From the NCBI RefSeq assembly GCF_000155735.2, contig NC_020908.1, positions 1,493,001 through 1,557,000 of the forward strand: a stretch of DNA of 64,000 nt, written 5' to 3'. Numbering within the stretch: the stretch's first letter is position 1; each line of letters begins with the position of its first letter. This document shows, in pieces, positions 35,610-43,944 of the stretch. This DNA is from Octadecabacter arcticus 238. Its GTDB lineage: Bacteria; Pseudomonadota; Alphaproteobacteria; Rhodobacterales; Rhodobacteraceae. Position numbers and translations under genes: made by a program. The notes beneath the pieces are model-generated. The model was not told the origin of the DNA, ran no database searches, and worked only from the letters and a program-made list of their open reading frames with translations.

Positions 35610-36615
35610 TGTCATCATGCCCGCCCTTGGGATGGCGCAAGACACCGGCAAGCTGCTGCAATGGCTCAAGCAACCCGGAGATCCGGTGGCCGTGGGCGAT
35701 CAGTTGTTCGAGGTCGAGACCGACAAATCTGTGATGGAGGTCGAGGCGAGCGAGGCGGGCTTCCTCACCCAAGTCAGCGCGTCTGACGGGGACGAGGTTC
35801 CTGTCGGGCATGTCATCGCGGTGATCAGCGCCACAGCCGACAATGTGGTTGTGGCCGCAGCACCGAAACCCGCGCCCGTTCCCGATTCCGTCGCTGAGCC
35901 GCAAAAAACACCCGTTGCGCCGGTCGCAGCCACCGTTCCTGCGGCTGCGCCGATGTCATCCACGGGGGTATCCACTGGCCGCGTTCTTGCGTCGCCCAAG
36001 GCCAAAAGGCTGGCGAAAGAACAAGATCTTGATCTTGGCGCATTGGCGCAGGCCGGACATCCGCAACCCTATCATGTCAGCGACCTTGAAGTCCTGCGCA
36101 GCCTGCCAGTGATCGGCGCCAGCCCCAGCGGGCAAACTGTCATCTTGGTCGCCACCAAACAGATCACCGCACGCTGCCCGCGCCAAGGGTCACGTGACTT
36201 TATCGACTGGATGGAAACGGACGGCGCGATCACTGTGGTGCCGACTGCCATATTCGCCAGCTTCGCCGCTGGTGCATTTCGCGCTGCCACCGAAGCGGCG
36301 CTTGTCGTGGTGCAGGTATCTGGCCCCGACAAGGATGACGTCTTTCTGCGCAATCCCGACTATTCGCGGCTATCCGTTCCTGCGCCCGAAACTGACGACG
36401 ATGCGACGTTCGTGCTGCACGATCTGAGCGACAGTTTTCTGACTTCGCTGCGTTTGGGCGACACAACTTTGCCAACTCTCAGCATCGGGGCGGACGGCGA
36501 CAGTTACGCGATCACATTTGAATTCAGCAGCGAGCATATGGTCGACGATCAGGCCATCGCCTTCGTCTCCGGTCTTGCGCGGCGACTGGCCGATCCGCTG
36601 CACCACCTCGTTTAG
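35602..36615 (+). CDS. Short E2-like lipoyl protein of the dehydrogenase complex
   Basis: ATG 35602 overlaps the end of the E1 beta gene. The 337-aa protein has a lipoyl domain with Lys42 in VETDKSVMEVEA, a proline/alanine linker, a peripheral-subunit-binding domain (RVLASPKAKRLAKEQ, about 127-150) and a C-terminal acyltransferase-like domain of only about 170 residues. The HxxxDG active-site motif is EHMVDDQA: His312 and Asp316 remain, Gly is Gln317. Its catalytic domain is shorter and more diverged than usual. No E3 dihydrolipoamide dehydrogenase is encoded nearby, so it must use one from elsewhere. Confidence 0.85.
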   Translation: MVDVIMPALGMAQDTGKLLQWLKQPGDPVAVGDQLFEVETDKSVMEVEASEAGFLTQVSASDGDEVPVGHVIAVISATADNVVVAAAPKPAPVPDSVAEPQKTPVAPVAATVPAAAPMSSTGVSTGRVLASPKAKRLAKEQDLDLGALAQAGHPQPYHVSDLEVLRSLPVIGASPSGQTVILVATKQITARCPRQGSRDFIDWMETDGAITVVPTAIFASFAAGAFRAATEAALVVVQVSGPDKDDVFLRNPDYSRLSVPAPETDDDATFVLHDLSDSFLTSLRLGDTTLPTLSIGADGDSYAITFEFSSEHMVDDQAIAFVSGLARRLADPLHHLV

Positions 36616-36625
36616 GAAAACACAC

Positions 36626-38050
36626 ATGGAATACACCGACCTTTATATTAATGGCGCATGGGTAAAAACATCCGAGCGTTTTGATGTGATCAATCCCGCC
36701 ACCGAAGAGGTACTGACGTCCGTTGCCTCGGCTGACATTGCAGACGCAGACGCCGCCCTTGATGCGGCTGAGGCTGCGATGGCGCTCTGGGCAGCGCAGA
36801 CACCGCGCCACAGATCTGAGGTGCTGCGCAAAGCATGGGAATTGATGACAGCCCGACTGCCGGAATTCGCCAACCTGATCACGCTGGAAAACGGCAAGGC
36901 CCGCGCGGATGCCATTGGCGAAGCCACTTATGCCGCCGAATTCTTTCGCTGGTTTTCTGAGGAAGCCGTGCGTGCTGATGGCATGATCACCCACGCGCCT
37001 GCGTCCGGCGCGCGGATTATCGTGCAGCACAAACCCGCTGGACTTGCGGTGTTGGTGACTCCATGGAACTACCCCGCTGCCATGGGCACCCGCAAAATAG
37101 CACCGGCTTTGGCGGCCGGTTGTGCCGTGATCATCAAACCAGCATCTGAAACGCCGCTGACCATGCTGGCGCTCATGCCGCTGCTGGAAGAAGCGGGCGT
37201 GCCAAAGGGCCTTGTGAACGTCCTCCCGTCGCGCAAAACCGGCGCGCTGGTCGACCATATGCTGCATGATCCGCGCGTGCGCGTTGTCAGCTTTACTGGC
37301 TCGACTGGCGTTGGGCGAAAATTACTGCGCTCTGCGGCCGACCTAGTTCTGAAACCGGCGATGGAACTGGGCGGCAACGCCCCATTGATCGTGTTTGAAG
37401 ATGCCGATCTTGATGTAGCTGTTGAGGGCGCGATGCTCGCCAAAATGCGCAACTTGGGGGAAGCCTGCACCGCCGCAAACCGCTTTTATGTGCACGCGGA
37501 TGTTGCCGAGGCCTTTACCTCGAAATTTGTTGCAGCCATGGCGGCTCTGAAAATGGGTGACGGAACTGACCCAACCGTTGACGTTGGCCCCTTGGTCAAC
37601 GCCGACACCCGTGATCAGGTCGCAGCCTTCGTGGATGACGCCGTGGCAAAGGGTGCGCGTATTGAATTGGGCGGCAAAGCGCCAGACGGTGTCGGTTTCT
37701 ACTATCCGCCGACCGTTCTGACGAACGTGTCTCAGGACGCCAACTGCGTCGCGGATGAAATCTTCGGCCCCGTTGCCGCAATCCAGACCTTCACTGATCA
37801 GGACGACGTAATCGCCCGCGCCAATGACACCGAATACGGGCTGGTCGCCTATGTGTTCTCCGAAGATATGAAGCGCGCGTTGCAGGTTTGCGAACGTTTG
37901 GACTACGGCATGGTCGGTCTGAACCGTGGCCTTGTCAGCGATCCCGCAGCACCGTTTGGCGGAACAAAGCAATCCGGACTGGGCCGTGAAGGCGGTCATG
38001 AGGGGATGCTGGAGTTCATGGAAACTCAATACATTTCAGCAAGTTGGTGA
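36626..38050 (+). CDS. NAD(P)-dependent aldehyde dehydrogenase
   Basis: The 474-aa protein from ATG 36626 (AGGA 10 bases upstream) is a full-length ALDH: VTPWNYPAAMGTRKIAPALA, SFTGSTGVGRKLL, general base Glu in KPAMELGGNAPL, nucleophile Cys in NLGEACTAANRFY and EIFGPVAAIQTF. It is closest in pattern to succinate-semialdehyde or similar dehydrogenases. It would oxidise the aldehyde released by the TPP enzyme. It ends the rightward unit; a 12-base palindrome (CCGACTAGTCGG, near 38069) follows but lacks a T-run. Confidence 0.93.
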   Translation: MEYTDLYINGAWVKTSERFDVINPATEEVLTSVASADIADADAALDAAEAAMALWAAQTPRHRSEVLRKAWELMTARLPEFANLITLENGKARADAIGEATYAAEFFRWFSEEAVRADGMITHAPASGARIIVQHKPAGLAVLVTPWNYPAAMGTRKIAPALAAGCAVIIKPASETPLTMLALMPLLEEAGVPKGLVNVLPSRKTGALVDHMLHDPRVRVVSFTGSTGVGRKLLRSAADLVLKPAMELGGNAPLIVFEDADLDVAVEGAMLAKMRNLGEACTAANRFYVHADVAEAFTSKFVAAMAALKMGDGTDPTVDVGPLVNADTRDQVAAFVDDAVAKGARIELGGKAPDGVGFYYPPTVLTNVSQDANCVADEIFGPVAAIQTFTDQDDVIARANDTEYGLVAYVFSEDMKRALQVCERLDYGMVGLNRGLVSDPAAPFGGTKQSGLGREGGHEGMLEFMETQYISASW

Positions 38051-38420
38051 CGTGATGTCAGAAGAAGCCGACTAGTCGGGCAGGGTGACGACCTAGCAAT
38101 ACTTGGGCTCTTTGCATTGCATATGTTTCCACAGGAGGTGGTTCAAAGCCGATGTATTTGACCCGCCCGCTATGGAACACGAGAGCATTTGACAGAACGG
38201 CTCAGAATGGTGCACTGGTGGGCTGGGTTTATAGATTTATTGAACCGCACCGAGCTTTCCGTAGGCTAATTTGTTGGCTCTTCTCCGCTTTGTTGAGTAA
38301 GAAAAGCTGCCGACCATCAAGTAACCTATTGATATGTTAGGTTTCTGACAACTTTACATAGGGCAGGTATATGACCAGCGTCTCTTTCTTGCTTGTGTTG
38401 AGAGGGTAGTGGGTCGCTTG
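38051..38420. other. Non-coding stretch between the catabolic cluster and a membrane-protein gene
   Basis: No credible gene is seen. A GGTTCAAAG motif at about 38133 recalls a tRNA T-loop but no stems surround it. The one longer frame (38152-38340) reads like random sequence. Confidence 0.5.
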
Positions 38421-38666
38421 TTAGTGCAGAGCGACAGCAATCCAAGGGAGTGCGATGAAGATGATAGTCATACAGACAACACCGATGATATCACCGTAGA
38501 TGCTGTCTTCGAGACGTTTGAGGTGCTTAAGCACAAGCAGAGCCTCCTTCGTTATGGGGACTTTCGGGGCAGTTGAATCTGTGTCCAAAGCTAAGACATG
38601 GACATTTATGCCACCTGCTATCATTCCATTAAGCAGCCGAGGCTGCTCTTGCTTAGATGTGATCAA
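38421..38666 (-). CDS. Small membrane-anchored protein, probably 5'-truncated
   Basis: The minus-strand frame ends with a charged helix (EALLVLKHLKRLEDSIYG) and a C-terminal membrane segment (IIGVVCMTIIFIALPWIAVA). The only start for the whole frame is a TTG at 38666, 13 bases from IS3 element A copy 2, without a ribosome box. So the true 5' end was probably lost when the IS arrived, or translation starts at an internal ATG (MIAGGINVHV). Function unknown. Confidence 0.45.
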   Translation of the reverse strand: MITSKQEQPRLLNGMIAGGINVHVLALDTDSTAPKVPITKEALLVLKHLKRLEDSIYGDIIGVVCMTIIFIALPWIAVALH

Positions 38667-38718
38667 GCTGTGACTGGACGGAACGTGTCAACGACTTTGA
38701 GACAGTGGCTTTTGGACT

Positions 38719-39422
38719 TTAGGCTTGGGTTTCTTCGGTTGGTTTTGGTGGGTTGATCCAGACGGCGGTCGGGATTTGAGGCGGTTTTGGTGGTTTGTGT
38801 ACGAAGCGTTCGGGCGTGGCGAGGAATGCCGCGTCTAGTGTTGCTTGTCGCGCGGTGTAGATTTCTTGGGCCTGCCCAAAATGGATTTGGTCGGGCGTCA
38901 TCAGACCAATCCCGGCGTGATGATGGTCTTGGTTATACCATGCAAAGAACCTGCGGCAGAATGCGCGAGCCTGCTCGATGGTTTCAAAGTTCTTGGGGAA
39001 CTCTGGCTGATATTTCAGTGTTTTGAAGTGGGCTTCGGAGAACGGGTTGTCGTTTGAGGTGTGGGGCCGACTGTGGAACTTGAGCACACCAAGATCAACC
39101 AGCATCAGGGCTGTCGTCTTTGCCTTCATGGGCCCACCGCGATCTGCATGCAATGTCAGCTGATCGCGTGGAACCTCGTGTTTTTCCATCGCGTCGATGA
39201 ACAGCTCTTTGAACTGGCTGGCGCTCTCCGCGTGCTCGACGCGCCAGCCAACAACGCGGCGGCTGAAGATGTCGAGGATGACATAGAGATAGAAGTAGGA
39301 CCATTTCACCGGGCCCCTCAGCTTGGTGATGTCCCAAGACCAGACCTGATTGGGGGCTTCAGCTAGAAGTTCAGGCTTTTGATAGACGGGATGTGTGCGC
39401 TGTCGGCGGCGTTCGCCAACTT
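38719..39422 (-). pseudogene. IS3 element A OrfB, 3' fragment
   Basis: The frame covers the DDE core ([31 protein letters not shown]) almost identical to copy 1, with small changes such as Val-Glu for Val-Asp in GWRVxHAES and EETQA at the end. The N-terminal third is missing beyond 39422, where the nested element begins. Confidence 0.88.
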
Positions 39423-39462
39423 TGAACTTCGTCCCGTTTTCCGGACAGTTTGCTTATTGACC

Positions 39463-40362
39463 CTATGCTGCCATTTTCCAAGTCATATCTTCGAAAGCCT
39501 GTTTTGGCGTTTTGTAGCCGACGCCTGAATGACGGCGCTGGCGGTTGTAGAAGACCTCAATGTATTCGAAGATGGCGGCCTTGGCCTCAGCGTGTGTTCT
39601 AAAGCGCCGCTGGTGAACCATCTCCTTTTTCAATGAAGCAAAGAAGCTTTCCATCGGCGCATTGTCGAGGCATTGGCCCTTGCGGCTCATGGATTGAGTG
39701 AGTTTCGCCTTTTTGATCAGCTTGCGATAGTCCCCGCCAGCATATTGGCCGCCCCTATCGGAGTGGTGTATCAATCCCGGAACCGGGCCTCTGCGTCCCA
39801 GAGCCATCTCGAGGGCGGCGCAGCAAAGCTCCGCACGCATGTGATCCTCCATCGCCCAACCGACGATCTCACGCGTAGCCATGTCCTTCACGCCAGCCAG
39901 ATAAAGCCAGCCTTCGTCCGTGTCGATATAGGTGATATCCGCCAGCCAAACGGCATTAGGCGTCTGGCTGTGGAATTTCTGTTCCAACAAGTTTGGGGAT
40001 GGCTTCAGCTTATGATTGCTGTCCGTTGTGATTGGCTTTCTACGCTTGCGAAGAAGCGGGGACACCTTGTGTTCCTTCATTATTCTCGCAACACGGCGCT
40101 CGGAGACGACCTCACTATCCGCCAGTAAGTCTTGGTGAATACGCTTTGATCCACAACATTTCTTACTGGCCTTGAAGAAGGTTTTTATCTTGGGAAGCAA
40201 CGCCTGATCCCGAGCGTCGCGATTAGCTTGACGCTGATCACGTGCAGGCTGACTGGCTGGGAACCCGTAGAACCAGCCCCGGGATATCTCTAGAAGACGG
40301 CATAATATTGAAACCGCGTATTGAGCTTTATGGGCGGTGACGAAAGCACGCTTGTTCGTCAT
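39463..40362 (-). CDS. IS3-type OrfB transposase, element C
   Basis: The 299-aa protein has the IS3/IS150 OrfB layout: HTH_21 (LLEISRGWFYGFPASQ, RRVARIMKEHKVSPLLRKR), then the integrase core with Asp in VWLADITYIDTD, Asp in IHHSDRGGQYA and Glu in DNAPMESFFASLKKE. It overlaps orfA at 40359-40362 (ATGA). The frame is intact. Confidence 0.9.
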   Translation of the reverse strand: MTNKRAFVTAHKAQYAVSILCRLLEISRGWFYGFPASQPARDQRQANRDARDQALLPKIKTFFKASKKCCGSKRIHQDLLADSEVVSERRVARIMKEHKVSPLLRKRRKPITTDSNHKLKPSPNLLEQKFHSQTPNAVWLADITYIDTDEGWLYLAGVKDMATREIVGWAMEDHMRAELCCAALEMALGRRGPVPGLIHHSDRGGQYAGGDYRKLIKKAKLTQSMSRKGQCLDNAPMESFFASLKKEMVHQRRFRTHAEAKAAIFEYIEVFYNRQRRHSGVGYKTPKQAFEDMTWKMAA

Positions 40363-40655
40363 GGTTTCACCGCCCGCGCCGCGAAAAAAGCGGATGCTTT
40401 GTGCAAAATCTCCACTTCCTCAGCAAGCCGCTTGTTGTCTTTGCGAAGGCGGAGCAATTCAGCCGCATCCGCCTGCTGACGCCGTTTGGCTTCAACTGAG
40501 CCAAACGCCTCAATTTCCAAGCGCCACGTCTTCAGCTGCGTCCCAGTGATCCCAAGCTCCTTGGCAACGCTGCCTTGCGTCGCACCAGGCTCATATAACC
40601 GCTCAACTGCAGCTGCCTTATAATCGTCTGTATAATTGCGTCGATGTTGTCCCAT
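40359..40655 (-). CDS. IS3-type OrfA, element C
   Basis: The 98-aa DNA-binding subunit reads [20 protein letters not shown], then [20 protein letters not shown] and a C-terminal zipper ([20 protein letters not shown]). A ribosome box GAAAGGGG lies just before ATG 40655. Confidence 0.88.
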   Translation of the reverse strand: MGQHRRNYTDDYKAAAVERLYEPGATQGSVAKELGITGTQLKTWRLEIEAFGSVEAKRRQQADAAELLRLRKDNKRLAEEVEILHKASAFFAARAVKP

Positions 40656-40718
40656 TTGGTGCCCCTTTCACGGACTGGGGTAAAGTACCCCAATGTCCGG
40701 CAACAGGGACGAAGTTCA

Positions 40719-41119
40719 TCCGCCTGATCCAGACGGCGCCGCAAGGCTGTCACCTCACGGTTGGCCTTGGCCAGCTCAGCTTGCAATGGATTGGCAGGTG
40801 CCTTTTGTGGGCCACGGCGCATTGGCTGCAATGCACCCAATGTGCCGGCCGCCCGCGCACGGCGCCAATCGGTCAGTGCAGAGGAATAAAGCCCCTCCCG
40901 CCGTAGAATGGCGGAAACCCCGCCAGTGTCTGCCACTTGGTCCGTCTCATCCAGAATGCGCAGTTTGTATTTGGCTGTGAAGTTGCGTCGCTTCGGGATG
41001 CTCGTCAGTTCCGCTGTGGGAGCCAACGGCGCATTAACAACGCGGGGAGGCGACGTCGGGGCCAAAACGGCTCCAGATCCAGCATCTGGCGAAAGTGGTG
41101 ATTGTGAAGGCATAACCAT
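40719..41119 (-). pseudogene. IS3 element A OrfA, 5' fragment
   Basis: The frame from ATG 41119 is the same as OrfA of copy 1 ([30 protein letters not shown]) up to RRRLDQA, then crosses into the nested element at 40718. Confidence 0.88.
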
Positions 41120-41192
41120 GGGTTCGTTCTCCTACGCCCTCAAGTGTAAACTTTAGCCAGTCAATTGTCTCACGCTTATTGGCACGGAGGGG

Positions 41193-41915
41193 GCGGTAGC
41201 TTTCGCCATTCATCTCTAGGATGTTGACGTGGTGGGTCAGGCGGTCGAGGAGTGCGCCTGTCAGGCGTTCTGACCCAAATGTTTCTGTCCATTCGTCGAA
41301 TGGCAGGTTGCTTGTGATTAGCGTGGATCCGCGCTCGTAGCGTTGGGAGATCAATTCAAACAGCAGCTCAGCGCCGGTTTTGCTCAGTGGCACAAAGCCC
41401 AACTCGTCGATGATCAGCAGCTTGTAACCCACCATCTGCTTTTGAAGCCGTAGTAGTCTGCGTTCGTCTCTGGCCTCCATCAGCTCATGGACGAGTGCGG
41501 CGGCGGTGACAAATCCAACGGACATGCCTTTCTGGCATGCTGATAGGCCAAGGCCCAAGGCGACATGGGTCTTGCCGGTGCCCGAGGGGCCAAGCGAGAT
41601 GACATTCTCACGCCGTTCGATCCATTCGCAACGCGCCAACTCCAGCACCTGCATCTTGTTCAGGGCGGGGATCGCCTTGAAATCGAAGCTGTCCAGACTT
41701 TTAACGGCTGGGAACTTTGCGGCTTTGATCCTGCGCTCGATCATCCTGCGTTCCCGGTCAATCATCTCCAGTTCGATTAGACGTGCAAGGAATTGCACAT
41801 GGTCCAATCCCTCGGCTGCGGCTTGCTTGGCCAGTTTGCTGTATTCCCGCAGAACGGTCGGCAGCCGCAGCGATTTGAGGCGGTGGTCCAGAAGGATTTG
41901 GGGAGCTTCAGTCAT
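41193..41915 (-). pseudogene. istB: IS21-family helper ATPase IstB, last residues lost
   Basis: From ATG 41915 the protein has the DnaC-like AAA+ motifs of IstB: Walker A SLGPSGTGKTHVALGL, Walker B LLIIDELGFVPLSKTGA, and LLDRLTHHVNILEMNGESYR at the end. IS3 element A starts right there (41192), replacing the final dozen residues. The start overlaps the istA stop (ATGA). Confidence 0.88.
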
Positions 41916-43400
41916 GCTGATTGCCCCCGCATCAAGGACATGTAACTGGCTGCAGATGTTGTGCCGACATTGGCCTTGGGCAGATAGGGATAGACATCCA
42001 GATCCAGCTTGGGTGGCCGCTGCTCGACTTGGCAAAGCACAAGATGTTTGACGGCATCAAAGCCAATTGCGCCCATGCGCAGCGCGTTTTTGATGGCGAT
42101 GTGCAGGTCCCCCATCTCGAAGGTCTCCAGCAGCCGCAAGACCTGTACATACTCACGCCGCCCCGCCTTGATCATTCGGGCTTCCATCAAGCGGCGCAGG
42201 GTCGCAAATTCGTCCGGCAAGTCCCAGCCCGCCAAAGGGGCGGCTTGATCCAATGCGCCCGCCTTCTGCTCCAGCAGGGGCAAGTAGTGGATCGGGTCAA
42301 AGACCATGTCTTCGCGGTCCCAGCACCTTGGGTGGCGGGAAATGACGTCGCCACCACAGCCAATCACAACCTGATCGACATAGCCGCGTAGCCAGACGTC
42401 ACGATGGCTATAGGCAACCGGAACGGAATAATCGTTGGTTTTATAGCGCACCAATGCTTGCGAGTTCACTTGGCCGCTGGCCTGATCACAGGCATCGAAC
42501 GGAGATGCTGGCAGATCCATCATGGCCTCAAGATCGCGGGCCAAGCGTTGCCCGATGCTGTCGCTATGCCCGCGCAAGACATCGTTCTGGCGCTTGCGGC
42601 ATTGCTCTTCCAGCCAAAGATTGAATGCCTCCCACGTGGCAAAATGAGGGATGGGCACCATGAAGTTGCGCCGGGCATATCCGACCAGACCCTCAACGGC
42701 GCCTTTATCGTTGCCCTTGCCCGGGCGACCATAACGATCCTGGATGAAGTAATGCGACAGAAACCCGCTGAACAGTTTGGTCCGCTTGCGTGAACCGTCT
42801 GGCAGGATCTTCGCAACAAGGCACCGGTCGTTGTCGTAGAGAACCGACTGCGGCACCCGCCCGAAGAAGGCAAAGGCATGGACATGGCCATCAACCCAGG
42901 CCTCGGAGACCGCTGCAGGATAAGCACGCACAAAGCATGCGTCGCTGTAGGGCAGATCCAGTGCAAAGAAATGTGCCTTCTGCTCCACACCGCCGATCAC
43001 GACCATCACCTTCGCCAAAATCCGCCTGAGCGTGGCCAGGCGCATGTGCCAGTGGGACAAACATCTCTCGATGGTGGCGGCCATGTTCCCGGACATAGTT
43101 CTTGACCGTGGTTTGCCCGCCTCGAAATTGATGCTCGTCCCGCAGACGTTCAAAAATGCGCTTGGCCGTGTGGCGTTGCTTACGGTTCCGGCTGAGATCG
43201 TCTTGCAGCCATTGATCAATGAAGCCGGTAAAGCCAGCAAGCTTGGGCCGCTTGATCTTCGCAGTTCGTTGATATCCGGGCGGAACCGAAAAGCTCATCA
43301 TCTTCTTCACGCTCGCGCGCGATATCCCAAAATGAACGGCTGCTGCTCGTTCGCTCATGCCACCTCGACGTGCGAGGCGGACCTTTCTGTAAAGTTCCAC
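41912..43400 (-). pseudogene. istA: IS21-family transposase IstA, frameshifted
   Basis: The N-terminal part reads from ATG 43400 (MELYRKVRLARRGGMSERAA, HFGISRASVKKMM) to GHAQADFGE near 43012. There the frame shifts by one base, and the rest continues in another frame (VVIGGVEQKAHFFALDLPYS, then GNDKGAVEGLVGYARRNF with the catalytic region) to 41912. The frameshift disables the gene unless corrected. Together with istB this is an IS21 element; its outer end lies near or beyond 43430 and is not resolved. Confidence 0.85.
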
Positions 43401-43490
43401 GCTGAAAATACCCCCGCCCTCCCTGAAAACAGAAAAGACTAAAGTGGCAAAGTTTTACTTTGCCTGCAGCAAGATAATCCTGCCACTTCC

Positions 43491-43944
43491 GTGGCTCACT
43501 TTTGCACTGCCGTTCTCACGTTTTGCGGGCATCGCAAAATGTGCCAAACAGTGACGCTTGAGACAGGCCATAACGCGGACGACCTCGCCGAAATGCACCT
43601 AAATATTGCTGAAGCAAATTTGCTAAAGGACAAGGTCGTAAATGAAGCTGACAGGCAAGAGATCAGAAGAAATCTGCGCGAGGGGTTCGGAAAGTTCTTG
43701 GCTGGCAATGTGGTCAATGTGCCTGCCGAGGTCCATTTCTATGTCGCGACGCCATGTGCAGAACATGCTTGTCCCGAACCGCTAAAATCTCGTGCTGAGC
43801 GGTTAGAGATCGGGCTAGTTAGGGCAGGGGGCTCTCTGCCCCATTGCAGTGCGGCATTCGACATGAAGGGCGGAAAACGGCCCTTCGCTGCGGTCTCCAC
43901 CGAAGACCGCTGTGCGGAGTTAGTGAGCTTTCGCTGCGGCAGCG
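43491..43944 (+). pseudogene. Possible gene remnant beside IS256 copy 2
   Basis: An open frame from 43491 has one protein-like stretch (NIAEANLLKDKVVNEADRQE, EGFGKFLAGNVVNVPAEVHF). The rest reads like typical non-coding sequence of this group. It is cut by IS256 copy 2 at 43945. I cannot identify it, and it may not be a gene. Confidence 0.2.

Larger units (their letters stand above)
39423..40718 (-). mobile_element. Nested IS3-family element (IS3 element C)
   Basis: Inverted ends start TGAACTTCGTCCC on both sides (39423 rightward; 40718 leftward), followed by GTTTTCCGGACA or TGTTGCCGGACA. The 1296-bp element encodes overlapping orfA and orfB. Left and right flanks do not share a target duplication, in line with the deletion of host IS sequence next to it. 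Confidence 0.88.
38679..41192 (-). mobile_element. IS3-family element A, copy 2, interrupted by a second IS3 element
   Basis: Ends match copy 1: CGGAACGTGTCAACG at 38679 and CGTGCCAATAAG...CGGAGGGG side at 41192 (reverse strand). The middle is replaced by the element at 39423-40718, and about 390 bases corresponding to 16374-16762 of copy 1 are missing. What remains is the 3' part of orfB (38719-39422) and the 5' part of orfA (40719-41119). It sits in the 3' end of istB. Confidence 0.88.

Noticed and set aside
38120..38160. A tRNA, because of a GGTTCAAAG motif
   Set aside because: No acceptor, D- or anticodon stems can be formed around it, and no CCA-like 3' end follows.
43491..43944. A genuine 158-aa gene before IS256 copy 2
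   Set aside because: Its last third reads into the IS end and most of it resembles non-coding sequence; only a short middle part looks protein-like.
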